Positions 7,199 to 13,274 are shown, numbered from the stretch's first letter. The stretch is DNA of 13,274 nt from an uncultured Gammaproteobacteria bacterium (GCA_929200175.1 CAKMYR010000024.1:1-13274); one strand, 5' to 3'. Translations and numbers: made by a program. The notes: generated by a model not told the origin, from the sequence alone.

Positions 7199-8263
7199 AT
7201 GGATTCTAAAAAACTAATGCACTCAATTATTCAGGCCATAGCTACTGGTCCTAATATGAGTAAAGATATTGATTTTACCCAAGCAAAACTTGCAATGACA
7301 GCTATATTAAATGGCGAAATTGAAGATATCCAAGTAGCTATTTTTTTAATAGCTTTAAGAATGAAGCGTGAAACTAATCAAGAAAATCAAGGGATATTAG
7401 CTGCCATTTTAGACAAAAGCGATAAAAGACAAATTAATGTTGATAATTTAGTTGATTTAGGAGAGCCATATAGTGGTTATAGTAGATCAATACCAACTTC
7501 ATCTTTTTTACCTCCGTTATTAGCTGAGCTTGGTATCCCTGTTATTATTCATGGTTTGGATAATCTAACACCTAAATTTGGCTTAACTCATCGTCATATT
7601 AATAAAGCATTAGGATTAAATGTTGATTGTTCGGTTACAAAAGCTAAAGAAAGATTAGAAGATAAATCAATTGGCTGGACATATTTAGATCAAGCTCAAT
7701 ATTGTAAGCCACTTTATTCTATGTTGTCATTAAGAAATAGCATTGTTAAACGCACTGTTATTAATACTATAGAGACTTTAATATGTCCTATACGAGCAAA
7801 AAAAACACATTCTATTAAAGGTTATGTACATAAAGCGTATCAATCTATTTATGTTGATTTAGTAAAGGCTAATAATATTGATACTACCTTATTAGTTAAA
7901 GGAATTGAAGGAGGGGTTACTCCATCACTTCGTCAACCAAGCACTATAATATCTCATCAAGAAAATCATAAACAACAAAATATCAATATTAATCCTTTAT
8001 CATTAAATATAAATAGAAATGTTAGAGCTATTTCTTTACCTAAAAAGTTTAGGATTGAAAATAATATATCGGCTATTGCTGATTACACAGCTAAGTTAGG
8101 AAAATTGGCACTTTCTGGTGAGTCTGGCGAATTTTATGATTCTTTAGTTTTATCAGCCTCTTTGATATTATGGCATTTAAAAAAAGTTAAATCAATTGAA
8201 GATGGAGCAGAACAAGTAAGGTTTGTACTTAATTCTGGCAAAGCAATAAAACGTTTACAATAG
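7199..8263 (+). CDS. TrpD2-like protein (anthranilate phosphoribosyltransferase superfamily, YbiB-related)
   Basis: This 354-residue cytosolic protein has the helical N-terminal domain of the glycosyltransferase-3 family (AKLAMTAILNGEIEDIQ at about 29-45, IALRMKRETNQE at 51-62). The second domain begins with DLGEPYSGYSRSIPTSSF (86-103). True TrpD enzymes carry a GTGGD loop and a KHGNR segment here for phosphoribosyl pyrophosphate and anthranilate. This protein has DLGEPYSG and IIHGLDNLTPKFGLT (116-130) instead, so it is unlikely to make tryptophan. GIEGGVTPSLRQPST (235-249) is typical of the TrpD2/YbiB group; E. coli YbiB binds nucleic acid and is SOS-linked. No trp genes are adjacent. The ATG lacks a Shine-Dalgarno but lies close to a possible -10 box. 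A 60-bp gap separates it from the next gene. Confidence 0.82.
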   Translation: MDSKKLMHSIIQAIATGPNMSKDIDFTQAKLAMTAILNGEIEDIQVAIFLIALRMKRETNQENQGILAAILDKSDKRQINVDNLVDLGEPYSGYSRSIPTSSFLPPLLAELGIPVIIHGLDNLTPKFGLTHRHINKALGLNVDCSVTKAKERLEDKSIGWTYLDQAQYCKPLYSMLSLRNSIVKRTVINTIETLICPIRAKKTHSIKGYVHKAYQSIYVDLVKANNIDTTLLVKGIEGGVTPSLRQPSTIISHQENHKQQNININPLSLNINRNVRAISLPKKFRIENNISAIADYTAKLGKLALSGESGEFYDSLVLSASLILWHLKKVKSIEDGAEQVRFVLNSGKAIKRLQ

Positions 8264-8303
8264 TGACATTATTATTAAGTTAATATGTAAAATATACCGA
8301 TAA

Positions 8304-8309
8304 TATAAT
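8304..8309 (+). promoter_or_regulatory. Possible -10 box before the DoxX-like gene
   Basis: A perfect TATAAT lies 15 bases before the ATG at 8324, with a poor -35 (TTAATA at 8280-8285, 18-base spacer). The AAAGGA ribosome site at 8313-8318 follows. If used, this would be the promoter of the decarboxylase/ATP-grasp operon, separating it from the trpD2-like gene. Chance matches are common in DNA of this composition. Confidence 0.3.
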
Positions 8310-8323
8310 TAAAAAGGATATAT

Positions 8324-8836
8324 ATGAATAAAATAAAAATTATAGCAAGTTACTTTATAGCATTGTGGTCATCATATGTTTTTATATCTTCTTTGTTTTT
8401 TAAATTTGATTCAACTGCATTAGAACCAAAACATATTTTTTCAACTATTGGTAATTGGATGAGCGAAACTATCAATCAAACTTTAGGTAGTTTGTTTAGT
8501 GATTATGGCGCTATTTTAATAGGAACAGCAGAGCTTATTGCTTCATTATTTTTTCTTTTACCTTTAGTTTTATGGAATTACAGAGAAAAGTTTCATTTTA
8601 TTGGTGGGCTTTTTTCGATAGCTTTAATGGGCGGGGCAGTATTTTTTCATTTGTTTACCCCTCTTGGATGGCAACCGACTTGGAAAGTTGAAAGTGCAGC
8701 TGAATGTCATGCAGCATTTACTTCGCCTGATTTATGTACTGATCAAGGATTAGCTAATGCCGCTTTATCTATTTTAATTTTAGGGTTTGTTATGGTTTTT
8801 TTAAATAAAAATGCAACAAAAACATTTATTAAATAA
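8324..8836 (+). CDS. Four-helix inner-membrane protein, DoxX-like
   Basis: The 170-residue protein has four hydrophobic segments (about 5-25, 61-84, 90-113 and 143-160). Helix 2 contains GTAELIASLFFLLP (67-80), and helix 3 contains GGLFSIALMGGAVFFH (94-109) with His109. This arrangement resembles the DoxX/DUF superfamily of small quinone- or redox-associated membrane proteins, but the match is by pattern only. Between helices 3 and 4 lies a loop with two cysteines, Cys128 and Cys138, which could form a disulfide if the loop faces the periplasm. The ATG has a good ribosome site, AAAGGA at 8313-8318. Its last 26 bases overlap the start of the decarboxylase gene, so it is probably the first gene of that operon. 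Function is unknown. Confidence 0.75.
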   Translation: MNKIKIIASYFIALWSSYVFISSLFFKFDSTALEPKHIFSTIGNWMSETINQTLGSLFSDYGAILIGTAELIASLFFLLPLVLWNYREKFHFIGGLFSIALMGGAVFFHLFTPLGWQPTWKVESAAECHAAFTSPDLCTDQGLANAALSILILGFVMVFLNKNATKTFIK

Positions 8837-10211
8837 AATTCTACAAACTTTAATAGAATATACGAATAAAAAAGATAAGCAAAAAATTAATTACAATTCG
8901 TTAACTGAATTAGAAAATAAATTAGATTTAACAAAACAAGATAATCTTGAGGATTGGGATCAATTATTTGTTTGGGTTGAGAAATATTTAAAATATTCTA
9001 TTGATACTAGTAATCCTAATTTTGTTAACAGGATGTGGTCTGGCGCTAATTTGCCATCAATTATTGGCGAGATTATTACTGCTTTTACAAATACTTCAGC
9101 TTGTACTTTAGAAACTGCTCCAGTTGCTACTTTGATGGAAAGGTATATGATTGAGCAAATGCTAAAGATTGTAGGCTTTAAAAATGGCGAAGGACAAATG
9201 ACAACAGGCTCTTCTAATGCTAATATGATTGCAATGATGATAGCTCGCAATAAAGCCTTAAAAGAAGTTAAAAAACAAGGTCTTTTCAAACAAAAAACCT
9301 TATTCGCTATTGTTAGTAAAGATTCGCATTATTCATTAGATAAAGCAGCCAATATATTAGGCATAGGTACTTTAAATTTAATTAAAATACCAACTCTTAA
9401 AACAGGGCAAATGAATACTTTAATTCTCGAAAAAGAGATTGATAAGATTAAACGACAAGATGGTATTTTATTTTTTGTATGTGCAACTCTTGGGACCACA
9501 GTTCTCGGTGCTTATGATAGTATAATTGAGTTATTAAAGATAAAGCAAAAACATAACTTTTGGTTGCATGGAGATGGTGCTTGGGGAGGTTCTGCTATTA
9601 TGAGTCCATATCTTAAAGATAAATTTTTAACTGGTATTGAAAAACTAGATTCTTTTACTATTGATTTTCATAAAATGTTAGGAAGTAATTTAATTTGTAA
9701 TTTTTTATTAATAAATCATAAAAAATTACTTTTAAATAGTTGTTCTGGTGGAGACAATAGCTATATTTTTAGAAGTGAAGAGAATGATTTAGGTGTTAGC
9801 TCTTTACAATGTGGTCGCCGTGTTGACAGCTTAAAAGCATTTTTAGATTGGAAATTTTATCAGCGTAAAGGATTTGCAAATAGAATTGAAAATTATTATA
9901 AATTAGCAAAATTTGCTGAGAATTTTATTGAGCAAAGTAATGAATTAGAAATGATAACAAAAAGGGTTTCATTTAATGTTTGTTTTCGTTTTAAAACTAA
10001 AGATATTGACCCTGATATTTTTAATAAAAAATTGCGTAATGAGCTTTATACTAAAAATGGCATTTTGCTTTGTTTGTCCTATATTGATAAAAAACCATTA
10101 TTTAGACTTCTTATTAATAATGTTTATACCAATAAAGAAAAATTAATTCAGTTATTTAATAGTATAATTAAAACTGGAATGTCGCTAAAACTTTTAAGGA
10201 TTAATTCTTAA
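8811..10211 (+). CDS. PLP-dependent amino-acid decarboxylase, group II (glutamate/cysteine-sulfinate/aspartate type)
   Basis: This soluble 466-residue fold-type I enzyme removes the alpha-carboxyl of an amino acid. Visible landmarks are ANTS-like TNTSACTLETAPV (93-105), TTGSSNANM (131-139) for phosphate binding, DSHYS with the ring-stacking His173, and LGTTVLGAYD (227-236). HGDGAWGG (253-260) carries Asp255, which pairs with the pyridine nitrogen. DFHKML carries Lys288 as the Schiff-base lysine. SLQCGRRVD (331-339) and FRLLINN (431-437) are typical of the GAD, cysteine-sulfinate and PanP-like subgroup. The substrate is probably an acidic amino acid, giving GABA, hypotaurine or beta-alanine; which one cannot be decided. 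One oddity is the sequence after the lysine, GSNLICN, where relatives usually have proline. The ATG lies inside the end of the DoxX-like gene with no Shine-Dalgarno, which suggests coupling. Two ATP-grasp genes follow. Confidence 0.9.
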   Translation: MQQKHLLNKILQTLIEYTNKKDKQKINYNSLTELENKLDLTKQDNLEDWDQLFVWVEKYLKYSIDTSNPNFVNRMWSGANLPSIIGEIITAFTNTSACTLETAPVATLMERYMIEQMLKIVGFKNGEGQMTTGSSNANMIAMMIARNKALKEVKKQGLFKQKTLFAIVSKDSHYSLDKAANILGIGTLNLIKIPTLKTGQMNTLILEKEIDKIKRQDGILFFVCATLGTTVLGAYDSIIELLKIKQKHNFWLHGDGAWGGSAIMSPYLKDKFLTGIEKLDSFTIDFHKMLGSNLICNFLLINHKKLLLNSCSGGDNSYIFRSEENDLGVSSLQCGRRVDSLKAFLDWKFYQRKGFANRIENYYKLAKFAENFIEQSNELEMITKRVSFNVCFRFKTKDIDPDIFNKKLRNELYTKNGILLCLSYIDKKPLFRLLINNVYTNKEKLIQLFNSIIKTGMSLKLLRINS

Positions 10212-10245
10212 TTTATTTATAACAAAAACTTAATACTAAAAAGAT

Positions 10246-10274
10246 TTAAGTTTACTTTTATTTAGTAAATTTAA
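10246..10274 (+). promoter_or_regulatory. Hairpin just before the ribosome site of the first ATP-grasp gene
   Basis: TTAAGTTTACT (10246-10256) and AGTAAATTTAA (10264-10274) can pair over 11 bp with one G-U wobble and a 7-base loop. The structure ends one base before the AAAGGGA ribosome site. It lies in the only sizeable gap (75 bp) of the operon. It could tune translation of the ATP-grasp genes or mark an mRNA processing site. It is almost all A-U, so it would be weak and may be chance. Confidence 0.3.
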
Positions 10275-10275
10275 C

Positions 10276-10289
10276 AAAGGGAAATTTTG
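10276..10289 (+). promoter_or_regulatory. Ribosome site that sets a TTG start
   Basis: AAAGGGA at 10276-10282 sits four bases before TTG at 10287-10289. The first in-frame ATG lies far inside the gene (residue 46), after sequence that appears conserved in style with the rest of the protein. The TTG is therefore the best start, and its use would lower translation relative to an ATG. Confidence 0.6.
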
Positions 10290-11090
10290 GTTTTTAAACT
10301 AATTTTTTATTATATTTACTGGTCATTAATTCTTAGGATTAATCCTTCGCGTTATTTTCAAATAAATATTGAATGGTACAATAAAGAAAAAGGTTTTTAT
10401 TCTAAAATTGATATAAATAAAATGATTCCTGAAAAATGGAAATTAGAGCAAAACTATTTTGATAAAAATATAGTGCCCAAGAAGTTTCCTGTATTTATGA
10501 AGCCAGAATGGGGTCAAAATTCAAATGGAATTGTTAGAATTGATTCACTTGATGATTTTTTAGCTTGTGATTATGAAAAAAGTAAAATACCTTATATAGT
10601 ACAGGAGTTAGCAGTTGATAAAAATGAATATGAAATTTTTTATATTCGTGATTACAGAAATACAAACGAACTTATTACAATCACAATTACTCAATCTATT
10701 AATAATTCAAATGAAGATTATCCTATTAATGGAGTTAAAAATAAAAATGTTGAATATAAAGATATTACAAATGATTTTTCAGCTAAAGAGATTGTTATTA
10801 TAAAAAATAATTTAAAACAATTGCCAGATTTTCGTATTGCCAGATTTGGCATTAAATCTAATAGTAAAGAAGATTTACTAAAAGGATTGTTTAAAATTAT
10901 TGAAATTAATTTATTTGCTCCACTTCCTATTAATTTATTAGACAATAAAGTTGATAAAAGTTATAAACATAAATTTATTAAGAAAAACATGCGTAATTTA
11001 GTTATGATTAGTAGTTTAGTTCCTAAAAAAAACTTTAACCGTTTTGTATTTTTTAAAAAAATAATTAGACACAATCAATCAAAAAAATAA
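10287..11090 (+). CDS. ATP-grasp ligase-like protein (first of two)
   Basis: The 267-residue protein has a hydrophobic, aromatic N-terminus (FKLIFYYIYWSLIL, 3-16) that may contact the membrane. An ATP-grasp core follows. FPVFMKPEWGQNSNGI (67-82) has the nucleotide-binding Lys72 and glycine-rich loop. IVQE (104-107) sits where the adenine-contacting Glu is expected. FRIARFGI (182-189) follows. The metal-binding signature is IIEINLFAPLPINLL (204-218), with Glu206 and Asn208. Such enzymes join a carboxylate, activated as acyl phosphate, to an amine or thiol. It is short for the superfamily and lacks an obvious N-terminal substrate domain, so it may work with a partner. I do not recognise the subfamily. 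It starts at TTG with a good ribosome site, and a second, different ATP-grasp gene begins two bases after its stop. Confidence 0.75.
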   Translation: MVFKLIFYYIYWSLILRINPSRYFQINIEWYNKEKGFYSKIDINKMIPEKWKLEQNYFDKNIVPKKFPVFMKPEWGQNSNGIVRIDSLDDFLACDYEKSKIPYIVQELAVDKNEYEIFYIRDYRNTNELITITITQSINNSNEDYPINGVKNKNVEYKDITNDFSAKEIVIIKNNLKQLPDFRIARFGIKSNSKEDLLKGLFKIIEINLFAPLPINLLDNKVDKSYKHKFIKKNMRNLVMISSLVPKKNFNRFVFFKKIIRHNQSKK

Positions 11091-11092
11091 TT

Positions 11093-11992
11093 ATGTCTAA
11101 TTTACTACATTGGTTTTTATCCACTTTTTTTTTATCAGGTTGTAGTGATTACAATACTTTAGCTGTTAGGAGAGCTTGTCGCTCTAAAGCTAAAGCCAGA
11201 GATGCTTTTAAAATAAATAACTTACCTTATGCTAAAGGCAAAATATTTTTTAATCCTTTAAAGGCATTTAAATTTTCTCAAAAGAATGGATTTCCTTTAG
11301 TTGTTAAACCTAATGTTGGTGGATTTTCCAGAGGAGCATATTTTCCTATAAAAAATAATACGCAATTACTAAAAGCTACTATTTTAGTTAAATTATTTTG
11401 GCCAATTAGTGTAGTAGAACAATATTTAGTTGGTAAAAATTATCGTATAGTGATAACAAAATACGGCATTATGTCAGTTATTGAGCGTCATCCTCCTTTT
11501 GTAATTGGCGATGGAAAGCAAAATATTAATGATTTAATTGATGCAGAAAATAAAATTAGAAATAGTATGAATTTAGCCCCAGTTATTAATAATATAGTTA
11601 AAAATTCATCAATCAAAAAATATTTACACCAACAAAAAATTTCTTTACATTATGTACCTAAAAATGGAGATAAAGTTTATTTGCACAATAAAATATCTTT
11701 AAAGTTAGGATCTAGTGTAGAGATTATCAATAAAAAAGTTTTAACTAAAAAAAATATAGAAAATCTAACTAAAATACTTAATTTTTTCAATGCTAATATT
11801 TTAGGAATTGATTTGATTTGTGAAAAAGGACTTAATATTGATTTTAATGAACAAAAATCAATTTTTCTAGAATTAAACTCAAGACCGTTTTTAGCTATGC
11901 ATGAAAAGCCTAGATATGGTGAAACTGAAGACTTGTCTTTTTTCTATGAAAAATTAAACAAAATCCAAATCGATGATAGCAAGAATTATTAA
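11093..11992 (+). CDS. ATP-grasp ligase resembling the ATP-grasp half of cyanophycin synthetase (second of two)
   Basis: The 299-residue protein begins with a helical segment containing RRACRSKAKARDAF (26-39), where ATP-grasp peptide ligases have their N-lobe. FPLVVKPNVGGFSRGAYF (67-84) holds Lys72 and the glycine loop, and VVEQYLVGKNYRIVI (107-121) supplies Glu109. RHPPFVIGDGKQNINDLID (132-150) and the late FLELNSRPFLAMH (258-270), with Glu260 and Asn262, match the pattern of the cyanophycin synthetase CphA and related ligases. In CphA this domain adds aspartate to a growing chain, and a fused Mur-ligase domain adds arginine; that second domain is absent here. It presumably forms one amide or peptide bond on an unknown substrate. 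No Shine-Dalgarno is seen; translation is probably coupled to the upstream gene. The last 20 bases overlap the next gene. Confidence 0.82.
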   Translation: MSNLLHWFLSTFFLSGCSDYNTLAVRRACRSKAKARDAFKINNLPYAKGKIFFNPLKAFKFSQKNGFPLVVKPNVGGFSRGAYFPIKNNTQLLKATILVKLFWPISVVEQYLVGKNYRIVITKYGIMSVIERHPPFVIGDGKQNINDLIDAENKIRNSMNLAPVINNIVKNSSIKKYLHQQKISLHYVPKNGDKVYLHNKISLKLGSSVEIINKKVLTKKNIENLTKILNFFNANILGIDLICEKGLNIDFNEQKSIFLELNSRPFLAMHEKPRYGETEDLSFFYEKLNKIQIDDSKNY

Positions 11993-12524
11993 TAAAAAAA
12001 TATTTTTTTATGGATTTATAGTTATTAATATTTTTTTATTGCTATTTTTTTATTGCGGTGAATATAAAATCCAAGTACAAGACATAAAAAATTTTCTAAT
12101 TGGGGAGAATTTTTTAGTATCTTATTTAATATATATATTTATACTTATTATTAGAGGTTTAACATTATTTCCCGGCACCATTTTTTTATTTGCCGGCATT
12201 TATGTTTTTTCATTTTTGCAAGTATTTTTTGCTATTCAAATAGCAATTATTAGTTACTGTTTTATTATTTATAATTTTACTAATAAATTTAATTTTAAAA
12301 TTCCTAACAAAATATTAAAATTTGAGCAAAAAATTAAGAATAAAGGTCTAGTTATTTTTATTATGTGTTTTATTCCTGGAATTTCAATTAATATATTAAT
12401 TTATTTTTTATCAATACTCAAGATTAAATTTAAGAATATTTTAATTCCTATTGTAGCGGGAACATCAATAACCTCAATTATTTATATATTTATTATTAAA
12501 GAAATTATTTTGTTAATTAATTAA
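11973..12524 (+). CDS. Small VTT/DedA-like (TVP38/TMEM64-type) membrane protein
   Basis: The 183-residue protein is strongly hydrophobic, with about five to six segments (10-28, 48-62, 66-85, 86-102, 125-148, 155-180). RGLTLFPGTIFLFAGIYVF (61-79) contains the arginine and proline-glycine of the VTT (SNARE-associated) family's first re-entrant loop. FIPGISINILIYFLSIL (133-149) followed by a KFKN turn matches the second. The family includes DedA proteins, several of which act in lipid-carrier or phospholipid movement. The gene begins inside the second ATP-grasp gene (20-base overlap, ATG with no Shine-Dalgarno), so it is part of the same transcript. It may move or shield the operon's product at the membrane; that is inference. 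It is unusually AT-rich even for this window. Its 3' end overlaps the convergent YHS gene by eight bases. Confidence 0.72.
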   Translation: MIARIINKKIFFYGFIVINIFLLLFFYCGEYKIQVQDIKNFLIGENFLVSYLIYIFILIIRGLTLFPGTIFLFAGIYVFSFLQVFFAIQIAIISYCFIIYNFTNKFNFKIPNKILKFEQKIKNKGLVIFIMCFIPGISINILIYFLSILKIKFKNILIPIVAGTSITSIIYIFIIKEIILLIN

Positions 12525-12981
12525 GAGTTTTAAATTTATTCTTGCCTAACCAAAAATCATCAGCCTTAACAATAAAATTAGGAATATCTTTAGTCCAGAG
12601 TTGATTAATAGATTTGTTGTAATTTAAATAAAGTTTATTATCTACAATTGTCCAAAAATTAGGATTTCCATATACTCCTACGCCGTCAATAGCCATACGC
12701 CAAGCGCAGTGTCCTCCATATTGAGGAGCGTATTTTTGAGGATTTGCCTTGAATAATTCTAAATTTTCGGCATTTTTAAATTTCCATTTTGCTCCTTTAT
12801 ATTCAAAAGTGAATTTTTTATTGCCTTCAGCTGGCTTTCCTTCTGTAAAGTAGTTAACTGTATCATAGCCATTAATGGCGTATTTATTAAAAAACCCTTT
12901 AGTGAAAACAAAATCTATAGCAAATGCTTGGGCAAAAAACATATTAGCAATCAGAAATGTTAGTATTTTATATTTTTTCAT
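12517..12981 (-). CDS. Exported YHS-domain protein
   Basis: The 154-residue protein has a Sec signal peptide: basic MKKYK, a hydrophobic core, and AFA with probable cleavage after Ala21. The mature part is a single YHS-type domain. INGYDTVNYF (36-45) is followed by KFTFEYKGAKWKF (56-68), NPQKYAPQYGGHCAW (80-94) with His91 and Cys92, and NKLYLNYN (115-122). These are the standard landmarks of periplasmic YHS proteins, a group usually annotated without proven function and suspected to bind metal. It ends on the opposite strand inside the last eight bases of the VTT gene, with no terminator between them. A possible -10 (TACAAT) lies on the minus strand at 12997-12992, but no Shine-Dalgarno is visible. 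It has no obvious link to the ATP-grasp operon. Confidence 0.88.
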   Translation of the reverse strand: MKKYKILTFLIANMFFAQAFAIDFVFTKGFFNKYAINGYDTVNYFTEGKPAEGNKKFTFEYKGAKWKFKNAENLELFKANPQKYAPQYGGHCAWRMAIDGVGVYGNPNFWTIVDNKLYLNYNKSINQLWTKDIPNFIVKADDFWLGKNKFKTLN

Positions 12982-13117
12982 TTTAAATTTAATTGTAGTA
13001 TGAAGAATGTATATAATACTCTAGTCTAATAAATAAAGGGTATAAAAAACAAATAAAATATTAAAATAATTTTGATTGACTTAAATGTTTTAGTTTTATT
13101 TGGTACAAGCTACTAAA

Positions 13118-13135
13118 AGCAAAAATATTTTTGCT
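13118..13135. repeat. Perfect 18-bp palindrome
   Basis: AGCAAAAATATTTTTGCT reads the same on both strands. It lies about 137 bp upstream of the YHS start and about 68 bp before the possible rightward gene. With almost no spacer it is better suited to a dimeric DNA-binding protein than to an RNA hairpin, though an AUAU loop with a 7-bp stem is also possible. A weak terminator role is the alternative. Confidence 0.55.
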
Positions 13136-13175
13136 GTTATTTCTTTGAAAAATAGGCTTTTATCATCATAAATTT

Positions 13176-13184
13176 TGGTATATT
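13176..13184 (+). promoter_or_regulatory. Possible extended -10 for a rightward gene at the edge
   Basis: The bases read TGG-TATATT (TGn plus a 5/6 -10 match), 18 bases before the ATG at 13203. No credible -35 lies at the right distance. If real it would drive the truncated open frame that leaves the window. Confidence 0.22.
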
Positions 13185-13202
13185 ATTTTTTACAATTAAT
13201 TT

Positions 13203-13274
13203 ATGGTAAATGAATGGTATTATTTAGATAATTTAATTTATATAATGAGTATAATAAACAGCGTAAATACAATC
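13203..13274 (+). CDS. Possible N-terminus of a gene cut off by the window edge
   Basis: From ATG at 13203 the frame stays open for 24 codons to the last base. It begins Met-Val-Asn-Glu-Trp-Tyr-Tyr-Leu-Asp-Asn and has a second in-frame ATG at 13245. There is no Shine-Dalgarno before either start. In DNA this AT-rich a 24-codon open run is not rare, so the call rests mainly on the possible promoter just upstream. No family can be assigned. Confidence 0.25.
   Translation, partial: MVNEWYYLDNLIYIMSIINSVNTI

Larger units (their letters stand above)
12982..13274. other. Gene-poor right end
   Basis: No complete gene is found in these 293 bases. They hold the upstream region of the YHS gene, the perfect palindrome at 13118-13135, an extended -10-like sequence at 13176-13184, and a short open frame running off the edge from 13203. 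No tRNA-like structure or terminator with a T-run was recognised. Confidence 0.6.

Noticed and set aside
8960..9289. A 109-codon open frame on the minus strand inside the decarboxylase gene
   Set aside because: It lies wholly antisense to a gene with clear catalytic motifs, shows no recognisable domain, and long antisense frames are expected opposite such coding sequence.
10718..10945. A 75-codon minus-strand open frame inside the first ATP-grasp gene
   Set aside because: It is covered by the ATP-grasp metal-site region on the plus strand and has no ribosome site or recognisable domain.
11093..11143. Apparent lipoprotein signal (Leu-Ser-Gly-Cys at residues 14-17) in the second ATP-grasp protein
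   Set aside because: The N-terminus lacks the basic residues of a signal peptide, and an ATP-dependent ligase should act in the cytoplasm.
10287..11992. The two ATP-grasp genes as halves of one frameshifted gene or a recent tandem duplication
   Set aside because: Each has its own nucleotide loop lysine and its own Glu-x-Asn metal site, and their sequences differ strongly, so they are two separate proteins.

Overview
The window is very AT-rich (about a quarter to a third G+C by eye) and densely coded. It has 14 well-supported protein genes and possibly the start of one more at the right edge. Three genes point to an AT-rich, CO2-fixing gammaproteobacterium. These are a CbbO-type Rubisco-activase subunit, a PdxB (the DXP-dependent vitamin B6 route typical of Gammaproteobacteria) and a YHS-domain periplasmic protein. 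Sulfur oxidisers of the SUP05/Thioglobus group or related invertebrate symbionts would fit. That placement is inferred from gene content and composition, not proven. No rRNA, tRNA, insertion sequence, integrase or CRISPR array was seen.

Layout. From 219 to 4895 the genes lie on the + strand: a small multidrug-resistance (SMR) transporter, a 1-Cys peroxiredoxin, a LysE/ArgO-type amino-acid exporter, cbbO, and a translationally coupled 82-residue unknown. From 4932 to 7125 there is a tight minus-strand operon: a membrane-anchored thioredoxin-like protein, ung and pdxB, with 4-base ATGA overlaps at both junctions. A 73-bp divergent intergenic region separates it from a + strand TrpD2-like gene (7199-8263). 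From 8324 to 12524 there is a + strand run that looks like one operon: a four-helix DoxX-like membrane protein, a glutamate/cysteine-sulfinate-type PLP decarboxylase, two different ATP-grasp ligase-like proteins and a small VTT/DedA-like membrane protein. A minus-strand, secreted YHS-domain protein (12517-12981) converges on it with overlapping 3' ends. The last 293 bp hold no complete gene, but contain a perfect 18-bp palindrome and a possible start of a rightward gene.

How the genes may work together. Most of the left half is housekeeping or stress biology: peroxide removal, export, Rubisco maintenance, base-excision repair and PLP synthesis. The part most worth attention is 8811-12524. An amino-acid decarboxylase sits with two ATP-grasp enzymes of different subtypes and a membrane protein of a lipid-transport-associated superfamily. 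This is the logic of making an amine and coupling it to one or more carboxylic acids, as MfnA and MfnD do in methanofuran synthesis. The ATP-grasp protein at 11093-11992 resembles the ATP-grasp half of cyanophycin synthetase without its Mur-ligase half. The product is unknown, and a pathway producing an amine-containing peptide or conjugate is an inference from gene order and motifs.
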